Assembly (NCBI GenBank): GCA_900316745.1
Contig: ONEB01000005.1
Span: forward strand, 1 to 64,000
Length of the DNA stretch: 64,000 bases
Source of the DNA: an uncultured Eubacteriales bacterium
GTDB lineage: Bacteria; Bacillota; Clostridia; Oscillospirales; Oscillospiraceae
Reading direction: 5' to 3'
The position numbers and the translations under genes are program-made. Under the pieces are notes generated by a model. That model did not search any database, had not been told where the DNA came from, and was given only the letters and a program-made list of their open reading frames with translations. Shown in pieces: positions 7,489 to 15,955 of the stretch. Positions within the stretch are counted from its first letter, which is position 1, and each line of letters starts with the position of its first letter.

Positions 7489-10400
7489 ATGGCCAAGAAC
7501 AAAGTATTCAAGTCGATGGACGGCAACGAGGCCGCTGCCTACGCGGCGTATGCCTTTACCGAAGTCGGCGCCATGTACCCGATCACCCCGTCGAGCCCGA
7601 TGGCGGATCACACCGACCAGTGGGCGGCGCAGGGCAAGAAAAACATCTTCGGGATGCCCGTGAAGCTCGTGGAGATGCAGGCGGAGGCCGGCGCATGCGG
7701 CACGCTGCAGGGCATTCTGGAGGCCGGCTCTCTCGGCGCGACCTACACCGCGTCTCAGGGCCTGATGCTGATGATCCCGCCGATGTACCGCATCGCGGGT
7801 CTGCAGCTCCCCGCTGTCATGCACGTCGCGTCCCGTACGCTCGGCACCCACGCGGTGTCCATCTTCGGTGACCACCAGGACGTCATGGCCTGCCGCCAGA
7901 CCGGCTGGGCGCAGCTCGCCAGCGCCAGCGTGCAGGAGTGCATGGATCTCGCCGCCGTCGCGCATCTGAGCGCCATCAAGGGCAAAGTTCCCGTGCAGCA
8001 TTTCTTCGACGGCTTCCGCACCAGCCATGAGATCCAGAAGATCGAGGTGCTCGACTACGAGGATCTGAAAAACCTCGTCGATATGGACGCCATCGACGCC
8101 TTCCGCGCCCGCGCCCTGAACCCCGAGCATCCCACCATCCGCAACGCCGTGGAGAACGACGACGCTCTGTTCCAGCACCGCGAGGCCAGCAACCCCGTCT
8201 ATGACGCTTTCCCGGCGATCGTGGAGGAGAAGATGCAGGCGATCAACGCCCTTACCGGCCGCAACTATCAGCTCTTCAACTACTACGGCGCGCCCGACGC
8301 AGAGCGCATCATCATTGCCATGGGTTCTGTCTGCGAGACGCTGCAGGAGGTCGTGGAATACCTCAACGCGCACGGCGAGAAGGTCGGCGCGGTGCAGGTG
8401 CACCTCTACCGTCCGTTCTCGGCAAAGCACCTGCTCGCCGCCATCCCGGAGACGGTCAAGTGCATCAGCGTTCTGGACCGCACGAAGGAGCCCGGCTCCC
8501 TCGGCGAGCCGCTCTATGAGGACGTCTGCGCCGCGATCATGGAGTCCGGCCGCGCGATGAAGGTGCTCGGCGGTCGCTACGGTCTGAGCTCCAAGGACAC
8601 CACCCCCGCCCAGATGAAGGCCGTGTTCGACAACATGACTGGCGAGCAGAAGAACCACTTCACCGTCGGCATCGTGGACGATGTGACACATCACTCCCTG
8701 CCCGTGGGCGAGAACATCGTCACCGCCGGCAAGAGCATCATCTCCTGCAAGTTCTGGGGTCTCGGCGCGGACGGCACCGTCGGTGCGAACAAGAACTCCT
8801 GCAAGATCATCGGCGACAACACCGACCAGTATGTGCAGGCCTACTTCCAGTATGACTCCAAGAAGTCCGGCGGCGTGACCCGCAGCCACCTGCGCTTCGG
8901 TCACGAGCCGATCCACAGCACCTACTATGTCACGATGGCAGACTTCCTCGCCTGCCACAACCAGAGCTACATCTCCCGCTACGATATGGTCAGCGAGATT
9001 AAGCCCGGCGGCACGTTCCTGCTGAACACCCGCTGGAGCGGCGAAGAGCTGGAGCAGCACCTGCCGAACCGTGCCAAGCGCATCCTCGCCGAGCGCGGCA
9101 TCAAGTTCTACACGATTGACGCCACCGACATCGCCGAGCAGATCGGACTGGGCAACCGCACCAGCACCGTCCTGCAGGCCGCGTTCTTCAAGCTCTCCGG
9201 CGTGCTCCCGATCGACGAGGCCGAAAAGCACATGAAGGACGCCGCCGTCAAGAGCTTCTCCAAGAAGGGCGAGAAGGTCGTCAAGATGAACCATCAGGCG
9301 ATTGAGGCCGGTCTGAACGCCGTTGTCGAAGTGCCCGTGAAGCCCGAGTGGAAGGATCTCAAGGACGAGGAGACCGTCGTGGACGGCAGCCTGCCCGAGT
9401 ACATCCGCGAGCTGCTGATCCCCATGAACGCCACCAAGGGCGACGACGTCCCCGTGAGCAAGTTCGTGCCGTATTCCGACGGCGTGCTGCCCATCGGCTC
9501 CGCCGCCTTCGAAAAGCGAGGCGTTGCCTCCAACGTCCCCGTCTGGGATATCGACAAGTGCATCGGCTGCAACAAGTGCTCGCTCGTCTGCCCGCACGCG
9601 GCGATCCGCCCGTTCCTGTTCAATGAAGAAGAAGCCGCTGCTGCTCCCTGCGCCACCAAGGAGGCCAAGGGCAAGGGCTTTGAAGGCCTGCGCTTCCGCA
9701 TCCAGGTCGACGTGCTGGACTGCCAGGGCTGCTCCAGCTGCGTGAACGTCTGCCCGGTGAACGCGCTGAGCATGGTGCACCTGGACGACCAGCTCGACGA
9801 GCAGAAGAACTGGGATCACTGCCTCACGCTCTCCGAGAAGACCAATCCCATGAGCAAGTTCTCCTCCAGAGGCAGCCAGTACGAGCAGCCTCTGTACGAG
9901 TTCTCCGGCGCCTGCCCCGGCTGCGGCGAGACGCCTTACATCAAGCTCCTGACCCAGCTCTTCGGCGACCGCATGTATGTCGCCAACGCCACGGGATGCT
10001 CCCAGGCCGTGGGCTTTGCAATTCCGGCATTCCCGCAGACCACGAACAAGCGCGGCTGGGGCCCGGCGTTCTCCAACTCCCTGTTTGAGAACAACGCCGA
10101 GTTCGCGCTGGGCATGAGCCTCTCCACCGAGCAGCTGCGCGCGCAGCTGAAGCTGCACGCCGAGGCCGCCATCGCCGAGACTGCGGACGAGAATCTGAAA
10201 GCCGCGCTTCAGGCATGGCTCGCCGACGGCGACTCCGAGGAGAAGACCGTCGAGGTCTCTGACCGCGTGCGTGACGCCCTCGAGGCAAACAGCGAGTCCG
10301 GCACGGAGGTCACCTACGTCCGCAAGCACACCGACACGCTCACGAAGAAATCCATCTGGATGTACGGCGGCGACGGCTGGGCATACGACATCGGCTTCGG

Positions 10401-11010
10401 CGGTCTGGATCACGTCCTCGCCTCCGGTGCGAACGTGAACGTTCTCGTCGTGGACACCGAGGTCTATTCCAACACCGGCGGTCAGGCCTCCAAGGCCACC
10501 CCGATCGGCGCCTCCGCGCAGTTCGCGGCAGCCGGCAAGACGACGCCGAAGAAGGATCTGGGCATGATGCTCGCCACCTACGGCTACATCTATGTCGCGC
10601 ACGTCTCCCTCGGCGCGAACCCCGAGCACCTCATCAAGTGCATGAAGGAAGCCGCCGCTTATGACGGCCCGTCCATCATCATCGCCTACGCGCCCTGCAT
10701 CAACCACGGCGTCGTCAAGGGCATGGGCAAGAGCATCGAGGAAGAAAAGCTCGCCGTCGAGTGCGGCTACTGGCCGCTGTTCCGGTACAATCCGGATCTC
10801 GCCAAGGAGGGCAAGAACCCGTTCCTGCTCGACTCGAAGGAGCCCAACGGCAAGCTGCGCGAGTACATGATGGGCGAAAACCGCTTCGCGGGTCTCGTCC
10901 GCACGTTCCCGGAGATCGCCGAAAAGCTCTTTGCCGAGGCAGAGGAGCAATGCGCTTCCCGCTTCGAGGGCTACAAGAAGATGGCAAACGATCCGACCTA
11001 CGAGAAATAA
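7489..11010 (+). CDS. nifJ: Pyruvate:ferredoxin oxidoreductase, copy 2
   Basis: A 1173-residue complete PFOR, close to the usual family length. It shows YPITPSSPMAD near residue 26, the double ferredoxin motif CIGCNKCSLVCP and CQGCSSCVNVCP, proximal-cluster cysteines in CPGCGET and NATGCS, and the TPP site GGDGWAYDIGFGG with DTEVYSNTGGQ. It is clearly homologous to copy 1 at 386-4045 along its whole length but is shorter in the linker before the final TPP segment and lacks the CTCGAC insertion there. It has its own promoter, an excellent ribosome site (AGGAGG, 7475-7480) and a terminator, so it is a single-gene unit directly behind a GntR/FCD regulator. Different regulation of the two copies is inferred. 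Confidence 0.96.
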   Translation: MAKNKVFKSMDGNEAAAYAAYAFTEVGAMYPITPSSPMADHTDQWAAQGKKNIFGMPVKLVEMQAEAGACGTLQGILEAGSLGATYTASQGLMLMIPPMYRIAGLQLPAVMHVASRTLGTHAVSIFGDHQDVMACRQTGWAQLASASVQECMDLAAVAHLSAIKGKVPVQHFFDGFRTSHEIQKIEVLDYEDLKNLVDMDAIDAFRARALNPEHPTIRNAVENDDALFQHREASNPVYDAFPAIVEEKMQAINALTGRNYQLFNYYGAPDAERIIIAMGSVCETLQEVVEYLNAHGEKVGAVQVHLYRPFSAKHLLAAIPETVKCISVLDRTKEPGSLGEPLYEDVCAAIMESGRAMKVLGGRYGLSSKDTTPAQMKAVFDNMTGEQKNHFTVGIVDDVTHHSLPVGENIVTAGKSIISCKFWGLGADGTVGANKNSCKIIGDNTDQYVQAYFQYDSKKSGGVTRSHLRFGHEPIHSTYYVTMADFLACHNQSYISRYDMVSEIKPGGTFLLNTRWSGEELEQHLPNRAKRILAERGIKFYTIDATDIAEQIGLGNRTSTVLQAAFFKLSGVLPIDEAEKHMKDAAVKSFSKKGEKVVKMNHQAIEAGLNAVVEVPVKPEWKDLKDEETVVDGSLPEYIRELLIPMNATKGDDVPVSKFVPYSDGVLPIGSAAFEKRGVASNVPVWDIDKCIGCNKCSLVCPHAAIRPFLFNEEEAAAAPCATKEAKGKGFEGLRFRIQVDVLDCQGCSSCVNVCPVNALSMVHLDDQLDEQKNWDHCLTLSEKTNPMSKFSSRGSQYEQPLYEFSGACPGCGETPYIKLLTQLFGDRMYVANATGCSQAVGFAIPAFPQTTNKRGWGPAFSNSLFENNAEFALGMSLSTEQLRAQLKLHAEAAIAETADENLKAALQAWLADGDSEEKTVEVSDRVRDALEANSESGTEVTYVRKHTDTLTKKSIWMYGGDGWAYDIGFGGLDHVLASGANVNVLVVDTEVYSNTGGQASKATPIGASAQFAAAGKTTPKKDLGMMLATYGYIYVAHVSLGANPEHLIKCMKEAAAYDGPSIIIAYAPCINHGVVKGMGKSIEEEKLAVECGYWPLFRYNPDLAKEGKNPFLLDSKEPNGKLREYMMGENRFAGLVRTFPEIAEKLFAEAEEQCASRFEGYKKMANDPTYEK

Positions 11011-11024
11011 GCCAAACAAACCCA

Positions 11025-11060
11025 AACCGGGGCTGCCGTCTGGCAGCCCCGGTTGTTATT
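11025..11060 (+). terminator. Terminator of PFOR copy 2
   Basis: A perfect 13-bp stem, AACCGGGGCTGCC with GGCAGCCCCGGTT, around a 4-base loop. The T tract after it is interrupted (GTTGTTATT). Confidence 0.75.
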
Positions 11061-11110
11061 ATCCGCAAACGCACGGATAGTTTACATAATTTTGTTATAG
11101 TATATTTATG

Positions 11111-11773
11111 TCACTCTTCCAGCAAATCCTCCAGATACGCCCTGAGGGTGGCCTCCTGCATGGCGCCGATCTGCTGGGCGGCAAGCGTGCCGTCCGGGCG
11201 GACGAAGATCGTGACCGGAATGGAATAGATCTGATACGCATTGGCGGCGGAAGCGGTCGTATCGTAGTACACAGGGAACTGAAATCCCTGCTCGGTGACG
11301 AAGACCTTGACGCCGGGCATCGTCTCGCGGTTCCCGTCGGTGAGATCCACCATCATGAACTGGATCCGGTCGCCGTACTCGGCATACAGGCTATCAAACG
11401 CCGGGAGCTCCGAGCGGCACGGCGGGCACCACGACGCCCAGAAATTCACCACCACGGGCTTGCCCGCAAAGTCGGAGAGTTTCGTGATGCTCCCCTGCCC
11501 GTTATCGACCGCAAAGTCCGGCGCGAGATCGGACGCTGTCTCCGGCGCGGCGGATTCGGTCGGGACGCCGGCGTCGATGGGCACGGTGCTCTCCTCCGGC
11601 GCGGCGGTCTCGCGCTCAGTCGAGGGCGTCGTCGTCTCCTGCGCCGCGGCGGGCTCCTTCGCGCCGTCCCGCGCATCATAGCGCACGGCGAGACGCGGAT
11701 ACAGCAGCGCCGCCGCCGCGATCAAGATGACCAGCGCGACCGCCGGAACGAGCCATCTCAAAGCTTTGTTCAT
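11111..11773 (-). CDS. TlpA-like membrane-anchored thioredoxin
   Basis: A 220-residue thiol-disulfide oxidoreductase. Residues ~8-26 form a membrane anchor without a lipobox. Residues ~35-85 are a low-complexity linker rich in Ala, Pro, Thr and Glu. The rest is a TlpA/ResA-type thioredoxin domain with WASWCPPCRSELP (redox pair CPPC) and the cis-proline segment IYSIPVTIFV. Such proteins act outside the membrane and keep thiols of target proteins reduced. The start at 11773 has GAGGTGATGAT before it. It lies 20 bases downstream of the CcdA gene, whose product normally supplies electrons to this class, so the two form a working pair. Confidence 0.93.
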   Translation of the reverse strand: MNKALRWLVPAVALVILIAAAALLYPRLAVRYDARDGAKEPAAAQETTTPSTERETAAPEESTVPIDAGVPTESAAPETASDLAPDFAVDNGQGSITKLSDFAGKPVVVNFWASWCPPCRSELPAFDSLYAEYGDRIQFMMVDLTDGNRETMPGVKVFVTEQGFQFPVYYDTTASAANAYQIYSIPVTIFVRPDGTLAAQQIGAMQEATLRAYLEDLLEE

Positions 11774-11793
11774 ATCATCACCTCAAAGCACTT

Positions 11794-12444
11794 TCAAGCA
11801 AATGCGCCGAGCAGCCGGTTCATCCAGCCGGTCGCCATCATGACGCCCATCAGAATCAGAAACGCGCCGCACACGAGATTCAGCGTGCGATAGTGCGCCT
11901 TCACCCACGCAAACGCGCCGCCCAGCCTGTCGATCAACACAGCCGAGAGCACGAACGGGATACCGAGGCCGAGCGAATAAGCAAGCAGGAGCGTAAGCCC
12001 CCGCCACGCGCCGCCGGCAGACGCCGCAAGCATCAGCGCCGAGCCGAGAAAGGCACCCACGCACGGCGTGAGCCCCAAGGCATAGACCATGCCGAACAAA
12101 AACGCGCCCCAGAGTCCCTCCGTTCCGGCGCGCTGCACGCCCTTGAAAAACGGCAGCGGGATCACATCGAGATAGGCAAGGCCAAATAAAATCACAAACG
12201 CGCCGCAGACGAGATCCACCGCGCGGCGATGGCGCGAGAGCGCCGCGCCGAGCGTGCCGGCCGTGAGCCCCAGCAGGCAGAACACCAGCGCAAAACCCGC
12301 GACGAACGCGGCAGCGCGCGCAAGCGTGTGGCGCTTTTTCTCCATGCCGCCGGCAAAGTAGCCCACATACGCCGGCAGCAGCGGCAGCATACACGGCGAG
12401 AGGAACGACACGATGCCCTCCAGAAACGTAATGAAATACCGCAC
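11794..12444 (-). CDS. ccdA: CcdA-type thiol electron transporter
   Basis: A 216-residue integral membrane protein with about six transmembrane helices, of the CcdA/DsbD-beta family. The two redox cysteines lie in FLSPCMLPLLPAY near residue 18 and ALGLTPCVGAFLGSA near residue 126, both flanked by the typical prolines. CcdA moves electrons from cytoplasmic thioredoxin across the membrane to extracytoplasmic thioredoxins. It is the first gene of a two-gene operon with the TlpA-like protein and has its own promoter. A cytoplasmic thioredoxin that could feed it is encoded at 27653-27970. Confidence 0.95.
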   Translation of the reverse strand: MRYFITFLEGIVSFLSPCMLPLLPAYVGYFAGGMEKKRHTLARAAAFVAGFALVFCLLGLTAGTLGAALSRHRRAVDLVCGAFVILFGLAYLDVIPLPFFKGVQRAGTEGLWGAFLFGMVYALGLTPCVGAFLGSALMLAASAGGAWRGLTLLLAYSLGLGIPFVLSAVLIDRLGGAFAWVKAHYRTLNLVCGAFLILMGVMMATGWMNRLLGAFA

Positions 12445-12471
12445 CGGCTCCCCTCCCCGACCATTTTCTTA

Positions 12472-12500
12472 ATTTTATCATTTTCAGAGCCGGAACGCAA
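12472..12500 (-). promoter_or_regulatory. Promoter of ccdA-tlpA
   Basis: Read on the minus strand: TTGCGT (12495-12500), 17 bases, TAAAAT (12472-12477). A GGGAGGGGA ribosome site follows before the ATG at 12444. Confidence 0.65.
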
Positions 12501-12517
12501 TGCTTATTCGACATTGC

Positions 12518-12551
12518 AAATCGCCCGATCAGTCAGCCGACCGGGCGATTT
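12518..12551 (-). terminator. Terminator of the aldolase-acetyltransferase operon
   Basis: The 10-bp stem AAATCGCCCG / CGGGCGATTT starts 1 base after the stop of the acetyltransferase gene. T runs are present on both flanks, so it may act in both directions. Confidence 0.7.
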
Positions 12552-12552
12552 T

Positions 12553-13191
12553 TTATGCATGCAGCGCTTCGATGCGCGCGCAGAGGTCTTCGTAAAAGCG
12601 GCCAAGATGGATGCCGTCCACATAGCGGTGGTTCAGCTCCGCGGAGAGCGAGAGCGTCCTGCGCCCGTCGCACTCGGTGAATTTGCCCCATGAGATGCGC
12701 GGGATCGCGTCGGCGGGGTCGTCGTTTCGCTCATTCGTCAGGTGCGTGAGCGGCAGCCACGGGAGGCAGGAGAAGTAGATCAGCGCGTCGCTCTCGGCAT
12801 CTGCGCGGATGAAGCAGGTCTGCTCCATGCTCTCGCGCCGCGCGGTGCGGCAGAACGTGTCCAGATCATCGCCGTGGTCGATCGTCACGATGTGAAACTG
12901 CTCGCTGCCGGGCTTCAGATCCGTAAAGCTCGGGATGCGCCGCTCAAGGCGGTAAAGTCCGTCCGGGCGCTCGCAGTAGTGAAACGCCTCCACGCTGTTG
13001 ACCGCTTCGGTGCACAGGAACACCAGCGCATAGTAAAACGAGATGCCGCGCGCCCTGGCATAGTCATACAGCCGCGTCACATCCAGCGGGAACGTCACGC
13101 CGAAAATCGGGTTCGTCATCGGCTGAAAGAAGCGATAGACCTCATAGCGCGGCCAGGCCTCCCACGGCACGAACGATGCGGGAATCATCAT
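12553..13191 (-). CDS. Type A chloramphenicol acetyltransferase-like protein
   Basis: A 212-residue member of the CAT fold (trimeric acetyl-CoA-dependent acyltransferases). The catalytic motif reads NHRYVDGIHLGRF near residue 186; it keeps the catalytic His and the Asp-Gly four residues on, while the usual preceding His is Asn. Other family patterns are the opening W.R...Y.FF..M.NP.FGVTFPLDVT, ISFYYALVFLCTEAVN, and RISWGKF in the position of the usual ISF/WT segment. Many such chromosomal homologues do not confer chloramphenicol resistance, and nothing here shows the substrate. It begins 3 bases after the aldolase gene ends, so the two are co-transcribed. Confidence 0.85.
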   Translation of the reverse strand: MMIPASFVPWEAWPRYEVYRFFQPMTNPIFGVTFPLDVTRLYDYARARGISFYYALVFLCTEAVNSVEAFHYCERPDGLYRLERRIPSFTDLKPGSEQFHIVTIDHGDDLDTFCRTARRESMEQTCFIRADAESDALIYFSCLPWLPLTHLTNERNDDPADAIPRISWGKFTECDGRRTLSLSAELNHRYVDGIHLGRFYEDLCARIEALHA

Positions 13192-13194
13192 CTC

Positions 13195-13968
13195 TCACCC
13201 CAGCAGCTCGGCGCGGAAGCCCTTGAACGCGTTCGTGAGCACCGTGGCGTCCATGCCGAGCGTGACGCTGCCGTAGCCGAGGGCGAAGTCCCGCTCCGCT
13301 GCCGCGGCGTCGGCGGCGTAGATGAAAGAGAGCTTCCCCGCGGCGCTGCACACGCCCTGGATGTGGGCGATGGCGTCCTTCACCTCGGGGTCATCGAACT
13401 GCGCGGGCTTGCCGAGGGCGGTGGAGAGGTCAAACGGCCCGACATACACGCCGTCGATGCCCGGCACGCGCAGGATGTTTTCCAGATCATGCAGGCACTC
13501 GACCGTCTCGCACTGGGGCAGCAGAAGCGTCTCGCTGTTTGAGACCTCAAAATAGTGCTTGAGCCCGTGCTGAGCATAGTCCTCAAACCAGAAACCGCTG
13601 CCTGCGGTGTTCGCGACGCCGCGGTTGCCGAGCGGGGCATACTTGCCGTAGGACACGATGCGCTCGACCTCCTCCACGGTGCGCACATCGGGGATGATAA
13701 GTCCCATTGCGCCGACGTCGAACAGCTTTAAGATCGCGGCGCGGGAGATCTCCTGCACACGCGCCAGCGGCGTCAGACCATAGAGCTTCGCCGCGCGGAT
13801 GAAGTCCAGCGCCGCGAGCGGGTCAAACGGTCCGTGCTCGGTGTCCACGATCATGTAGTCCAGCCCCGCAAGTCCGAGGCACTCCGCCACGGTGGCGCTG
13901 CCGGTCTCAAAAAATGTACCGAGCGTGCGCTCGCCGGCAAGCATTTTGGCTTTCAGTTCATTTTTCAT
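13195..13968 (-). CDS. HpcH/HpaI-type aldolase
   Basis: A 257-residue class II (metal-dependent) aldolase of the HpcH/HpaI family, which splits 2-keto-3-deoxy acids to pyruvate and an aldehyde. Signatures are GTFFETGSATVAECLGLAGLDYMIVDTEHGPFD near residues 18-50, ARVQEIS, a metal-binding region around LPQCETVE, and GIDGVYVGPFDLSTALG. The ATG at 13968 is preceded by AGGAG. Upstream in-frame codons lack a site. It is first in a two-gene operon with the CAT-like acyltransferase; the substrate is unknown, and 2-keto-3-deoxy-sugar acids are the usual ones. Confidence 0.9.
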   Translation of the reverse strand: MKNELKAKMLAGERTLGTFFETGSATVAECLGLAGLDYMIVDTEHGPFDPLAALDFIRAAKLYGLTPLARVQEISRAAILKLFDVGAMGLIIPDVRTVEEVERIVSYGKYAPLGNRGVANTAGSGFWFEDYAQHGLKHYFEVSNSETLLLPQCETVECLHDLENILRVPGIDGVYVGPFDLSTALGKPAQFDDPEVKDAIAHIQGVCSAAGKLSFIYAADAAAAERDFALGYGSVTLGMDATVLTNAFKGFRAELLG

Positions 13969-14040
13969 TCTGTGCCGCACTCCTGTCCTGTCAGATATCG
14001 GATAGACAAATAATAGCACAGAGCATTTCCGTTGTCCAGC

Positions 14041-14106
14041 TTACCGGTCGCTGGTATGCGGCGTTTCGTCGCGGAAGATCCAGTCCTCCAGATCGTGCTC
14101 GCCCAT
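14041..14106 (-). CDS. Possible 21-residue leader peptide or small protein
   Basis: A short frame encoding MGEHDLEDWIFRDETPHTSDR. It is preceded by GGAGGTGAT, a nine-base match to the end of 16S rRNA, 5 bases before the ATG. This is an unusually good site for chance. It lies 72 bases upstream of the aldolase gene on the same strand and could be a leader peptide for that operon or a free small protein. It has no family I recognise, and no convincing promoter beyond a TACAAT about 40 bases upstream. Confidence 0.35.
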   Translation of the reverse strand: MGEHDLEDWIFRDETPHTSDR

Positions 14107-14205
14107 CTCTATCACCTCCGGCTCAGATTTTGTGCCCATACGGTTATTGTATGCGCGAGGGCGTGAAAAGTTGCGCGGTTTGCGCAGGGCGAAAAAAGAA
14201 AAGAC

Positions 14206-14234
14206 TTGAAAGACTTGGCAAGATAGAGTATACT
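14206..14234 (+). promoter_or_regulatory. Promoter of the PrsA-like gene
   Basis: TTGAAA (14206-14211), a 17-base spacer and TATACT (14229-14234), about 50 bases before the ATG. Confidence 0.8.
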
Positions 14235-14288
14235 ATTTTCGCTTATTTAAATGGGGTGTGCAAACCCGAAAACAGAGGTGAACGACGC

Positions 14289-15902
14289 ATGAGTGCATCG
14301 CAGGACAAGAGAAAACGCACACAGCAGCGCGCCGACGGTACGGAACGCCGGCAGGTGGCTTCGCTGAAAGCCGCAAAGGAACAGAAGAAAACCAGAACCA
14401 AATGGATCGTCGGCTCGATCCTGGTTGTGCTTCTGGTCGCTTTTATCATCATCGGCAACTCCAACCTGTTCTACACGGCGCAGAAAGCCGTGAAGATCGG
14501 CGACAAGAGCTATTCCGTCGCGGAGTTTAACTATGAATACATGAGCACCTACCAGCAGTACAACCAATATGCGCAGTACCTCGGCGACGTCTCCCCCGAC
14601 GCTGAGTATACTCAGAGCGAAGACTTTGAGACCTGGGACGATTTCTACAAGGACGCCGCCATCCAGTCGCTGATGCGCAAGCAGGCGCTCTGCGATCTCG
14701 CGGACAAGGAGGGCGTCACGCTCTCTGACGAGGATACCAAGCAGGTCGACGACACGCTCTCGCAGCTTGCCGACAAGGCCAAGGAATACGGCTACGGCAG
14801 CACGAGCGCGTTCCTCACCGCGAACTACGGCAACGGCGTGACCGAAAAGCTCGCGCGCGAGCTGATGCTGCGCGACGCGCTCGCGAACAAGTACCAGACC
14901 CAGTATCAGGAGAATCTGACCTACTCCGACGAGGAGCTGCAGGCCGCATACGCTGAGAACAAGAACGAATTCGACAACTACACCTTCAGCTACTACTTCG
15001 TGCCGGCTGAGACCGAGACCTCCACGGACGCCGACGGCAACGAGACCTCCGCCGCCACGCCCGAGAGCATGGAAGCGGCGAAGGCCAGCGCAGATCAGAT
15101 CCTCGCCAGAGCCGGTGAGAACGCGGAAGACCCGGCTGCGGGCTTTGCTGCCGCCGTTGCCGAGCTCGGCAAGCCGCAGGACAATGTGCAGACCGACGAG
15201 GAAGGCAACACCATTACGGACGCCGACGGCAACCCCGTCACCGCCCAGGAGCCTGCCGAGCCCACCGTGAACGAGGGGATGCAGGGCAGCAGCATCACCA
15301 GCTACGCCATGCCGTTTGCCGATTGGCTGATGGACGCCGCGCGCGTTTCCGGCGACATGACCGTCTCCGAGCAGGAGGGCACCGGCTACTACGTCGTTCT
15401 GTTCCAGAGCCGTGACGAAAACACCTATAACACCGTGAACGTCCGCCACATCCTCATCCAGGCTGAGGCAGAAGAGGACGGCACCTACACCGACGAGGCT
15501 CTGGCCGCCGCCAAGACCAAGATCGAGGAGATCAAGGCCGAGTATGATGAGAGCGCCCAGACCGAGACCGCTTTCGGCATGCTCGCCACGCAGTACAGCA
15601 GCGACACCGGCTCCACCGCCAACGGCGGCCTGTATGAGAACGTCCCGAAGGGTCAGATGGTCGAGGAGTTCGACAGCTGGATCTATGATCCCGCGCGCCA
15701 GCCCGGCGACGTCGATATCATCGAGGACAGCACCTACCACGGCTATCACCTGATGTACTTTGTGGGGCAGGGCGATCCCTACCAGAAGGTCCTCGCCCGC
15801 AACTCGCTCGTGAGCGAAGCCATGACCGCGTTCAACGAGAGCCTCACGGCTGACATGACCAGCGAGACGCTCTTCGCCATGCGCTACGTAGGCACGAAAT
15901 AA
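14289..15902 (+). CDS. PrsA/SurA-like peptidyl-prolyl isomerase
   Basis: A 537-residue membrane-anchored foldase. A basic cytoplasmic head (~37 residues, rich in K/R/Q) is followed by one transmembrane helix (about residues 38-60), a long SurA-N-like chaperone region, and a C-terminal parvulin (PpiC) domain. The parvulin domain begins VNVRHILIQAEAEE near residue 385 and includes ATQYSSDTGSTANGGLYENVPKGQMVEEF and GYHLMYF. The chaperone region holds an acidic insertion (~residues 240-330) with DADGN-type repeats. It probably helps exported proteins fold at the outer face of the membrane. The start has GAGGTG 8 bases upstream. It is a single gene with its own promoter and terminator. Confidence 0.9.
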   Translation: MSASQDKRKRTQQRADGTERRQVASLKAAKEQKKTRTKWIVGSILVVLLVAFIIIGNSNLFYTAQKAVKIGDKSYSVAEFNYEYMSTYQQYNQYAQYLGDVSPDAEYTQSEDFETWDDFYKDAAIQSLMRKQALCDLADKEGVTLSDEDTKQVDDTLSQLADKAKEYGYGSTSAFLTANYGNGVTEKLARELMLRDALANKYQTQYQENLTYSDEELQAAYAENKNEFDNYTFSYYFVPAETETSTDADGNETSAATPESMEAAKASADQILARAGENAEDPAAGFAAAVAELGKPQDNVQTDEEGNTITDADGNPVTAQEPAEPTVNEGMQGSSITSYAMPFADWLMDAARVSGDMTVSEQEGTGYYVVLFQSRDENTYNTVNVRHILIQAEAEEDGTYTDEALAAAKTKIEEIKAEYDESAQTETAFGMLATQYSSDTGSTANGGLYENVPKGQMVEEFDSWIYDPARQPGDVDIIEDSTYHGYHLMYFVGQGDPYQKVLARNSLVSEAMTAFNESLTADMTSETLFAMRYVGTK

Positions 15903-15918
15903 AGCACAGCACATATAA

Positions 15919-15955
15919 AAAGACCTCAGCTTTTTGAAAAGCTGAGGTCTTTTTG
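15919..15955. terminator. Bidirectional terminator between prsA-like and rsmJ
   Basis: A near-perfect stem, AAAGACCTCAGCTTTT with AAAAGCTGAGGTCTTT, flanked by A and T runs on either side. It serves both converging genes. Confidence 0.9.

Noticed and set aside
7486-11025. A long open frame antisense to PFOR copy 2
   Set aside because: Same low-complexity shadow composition; it has no ribosome site and no recognisable motif.
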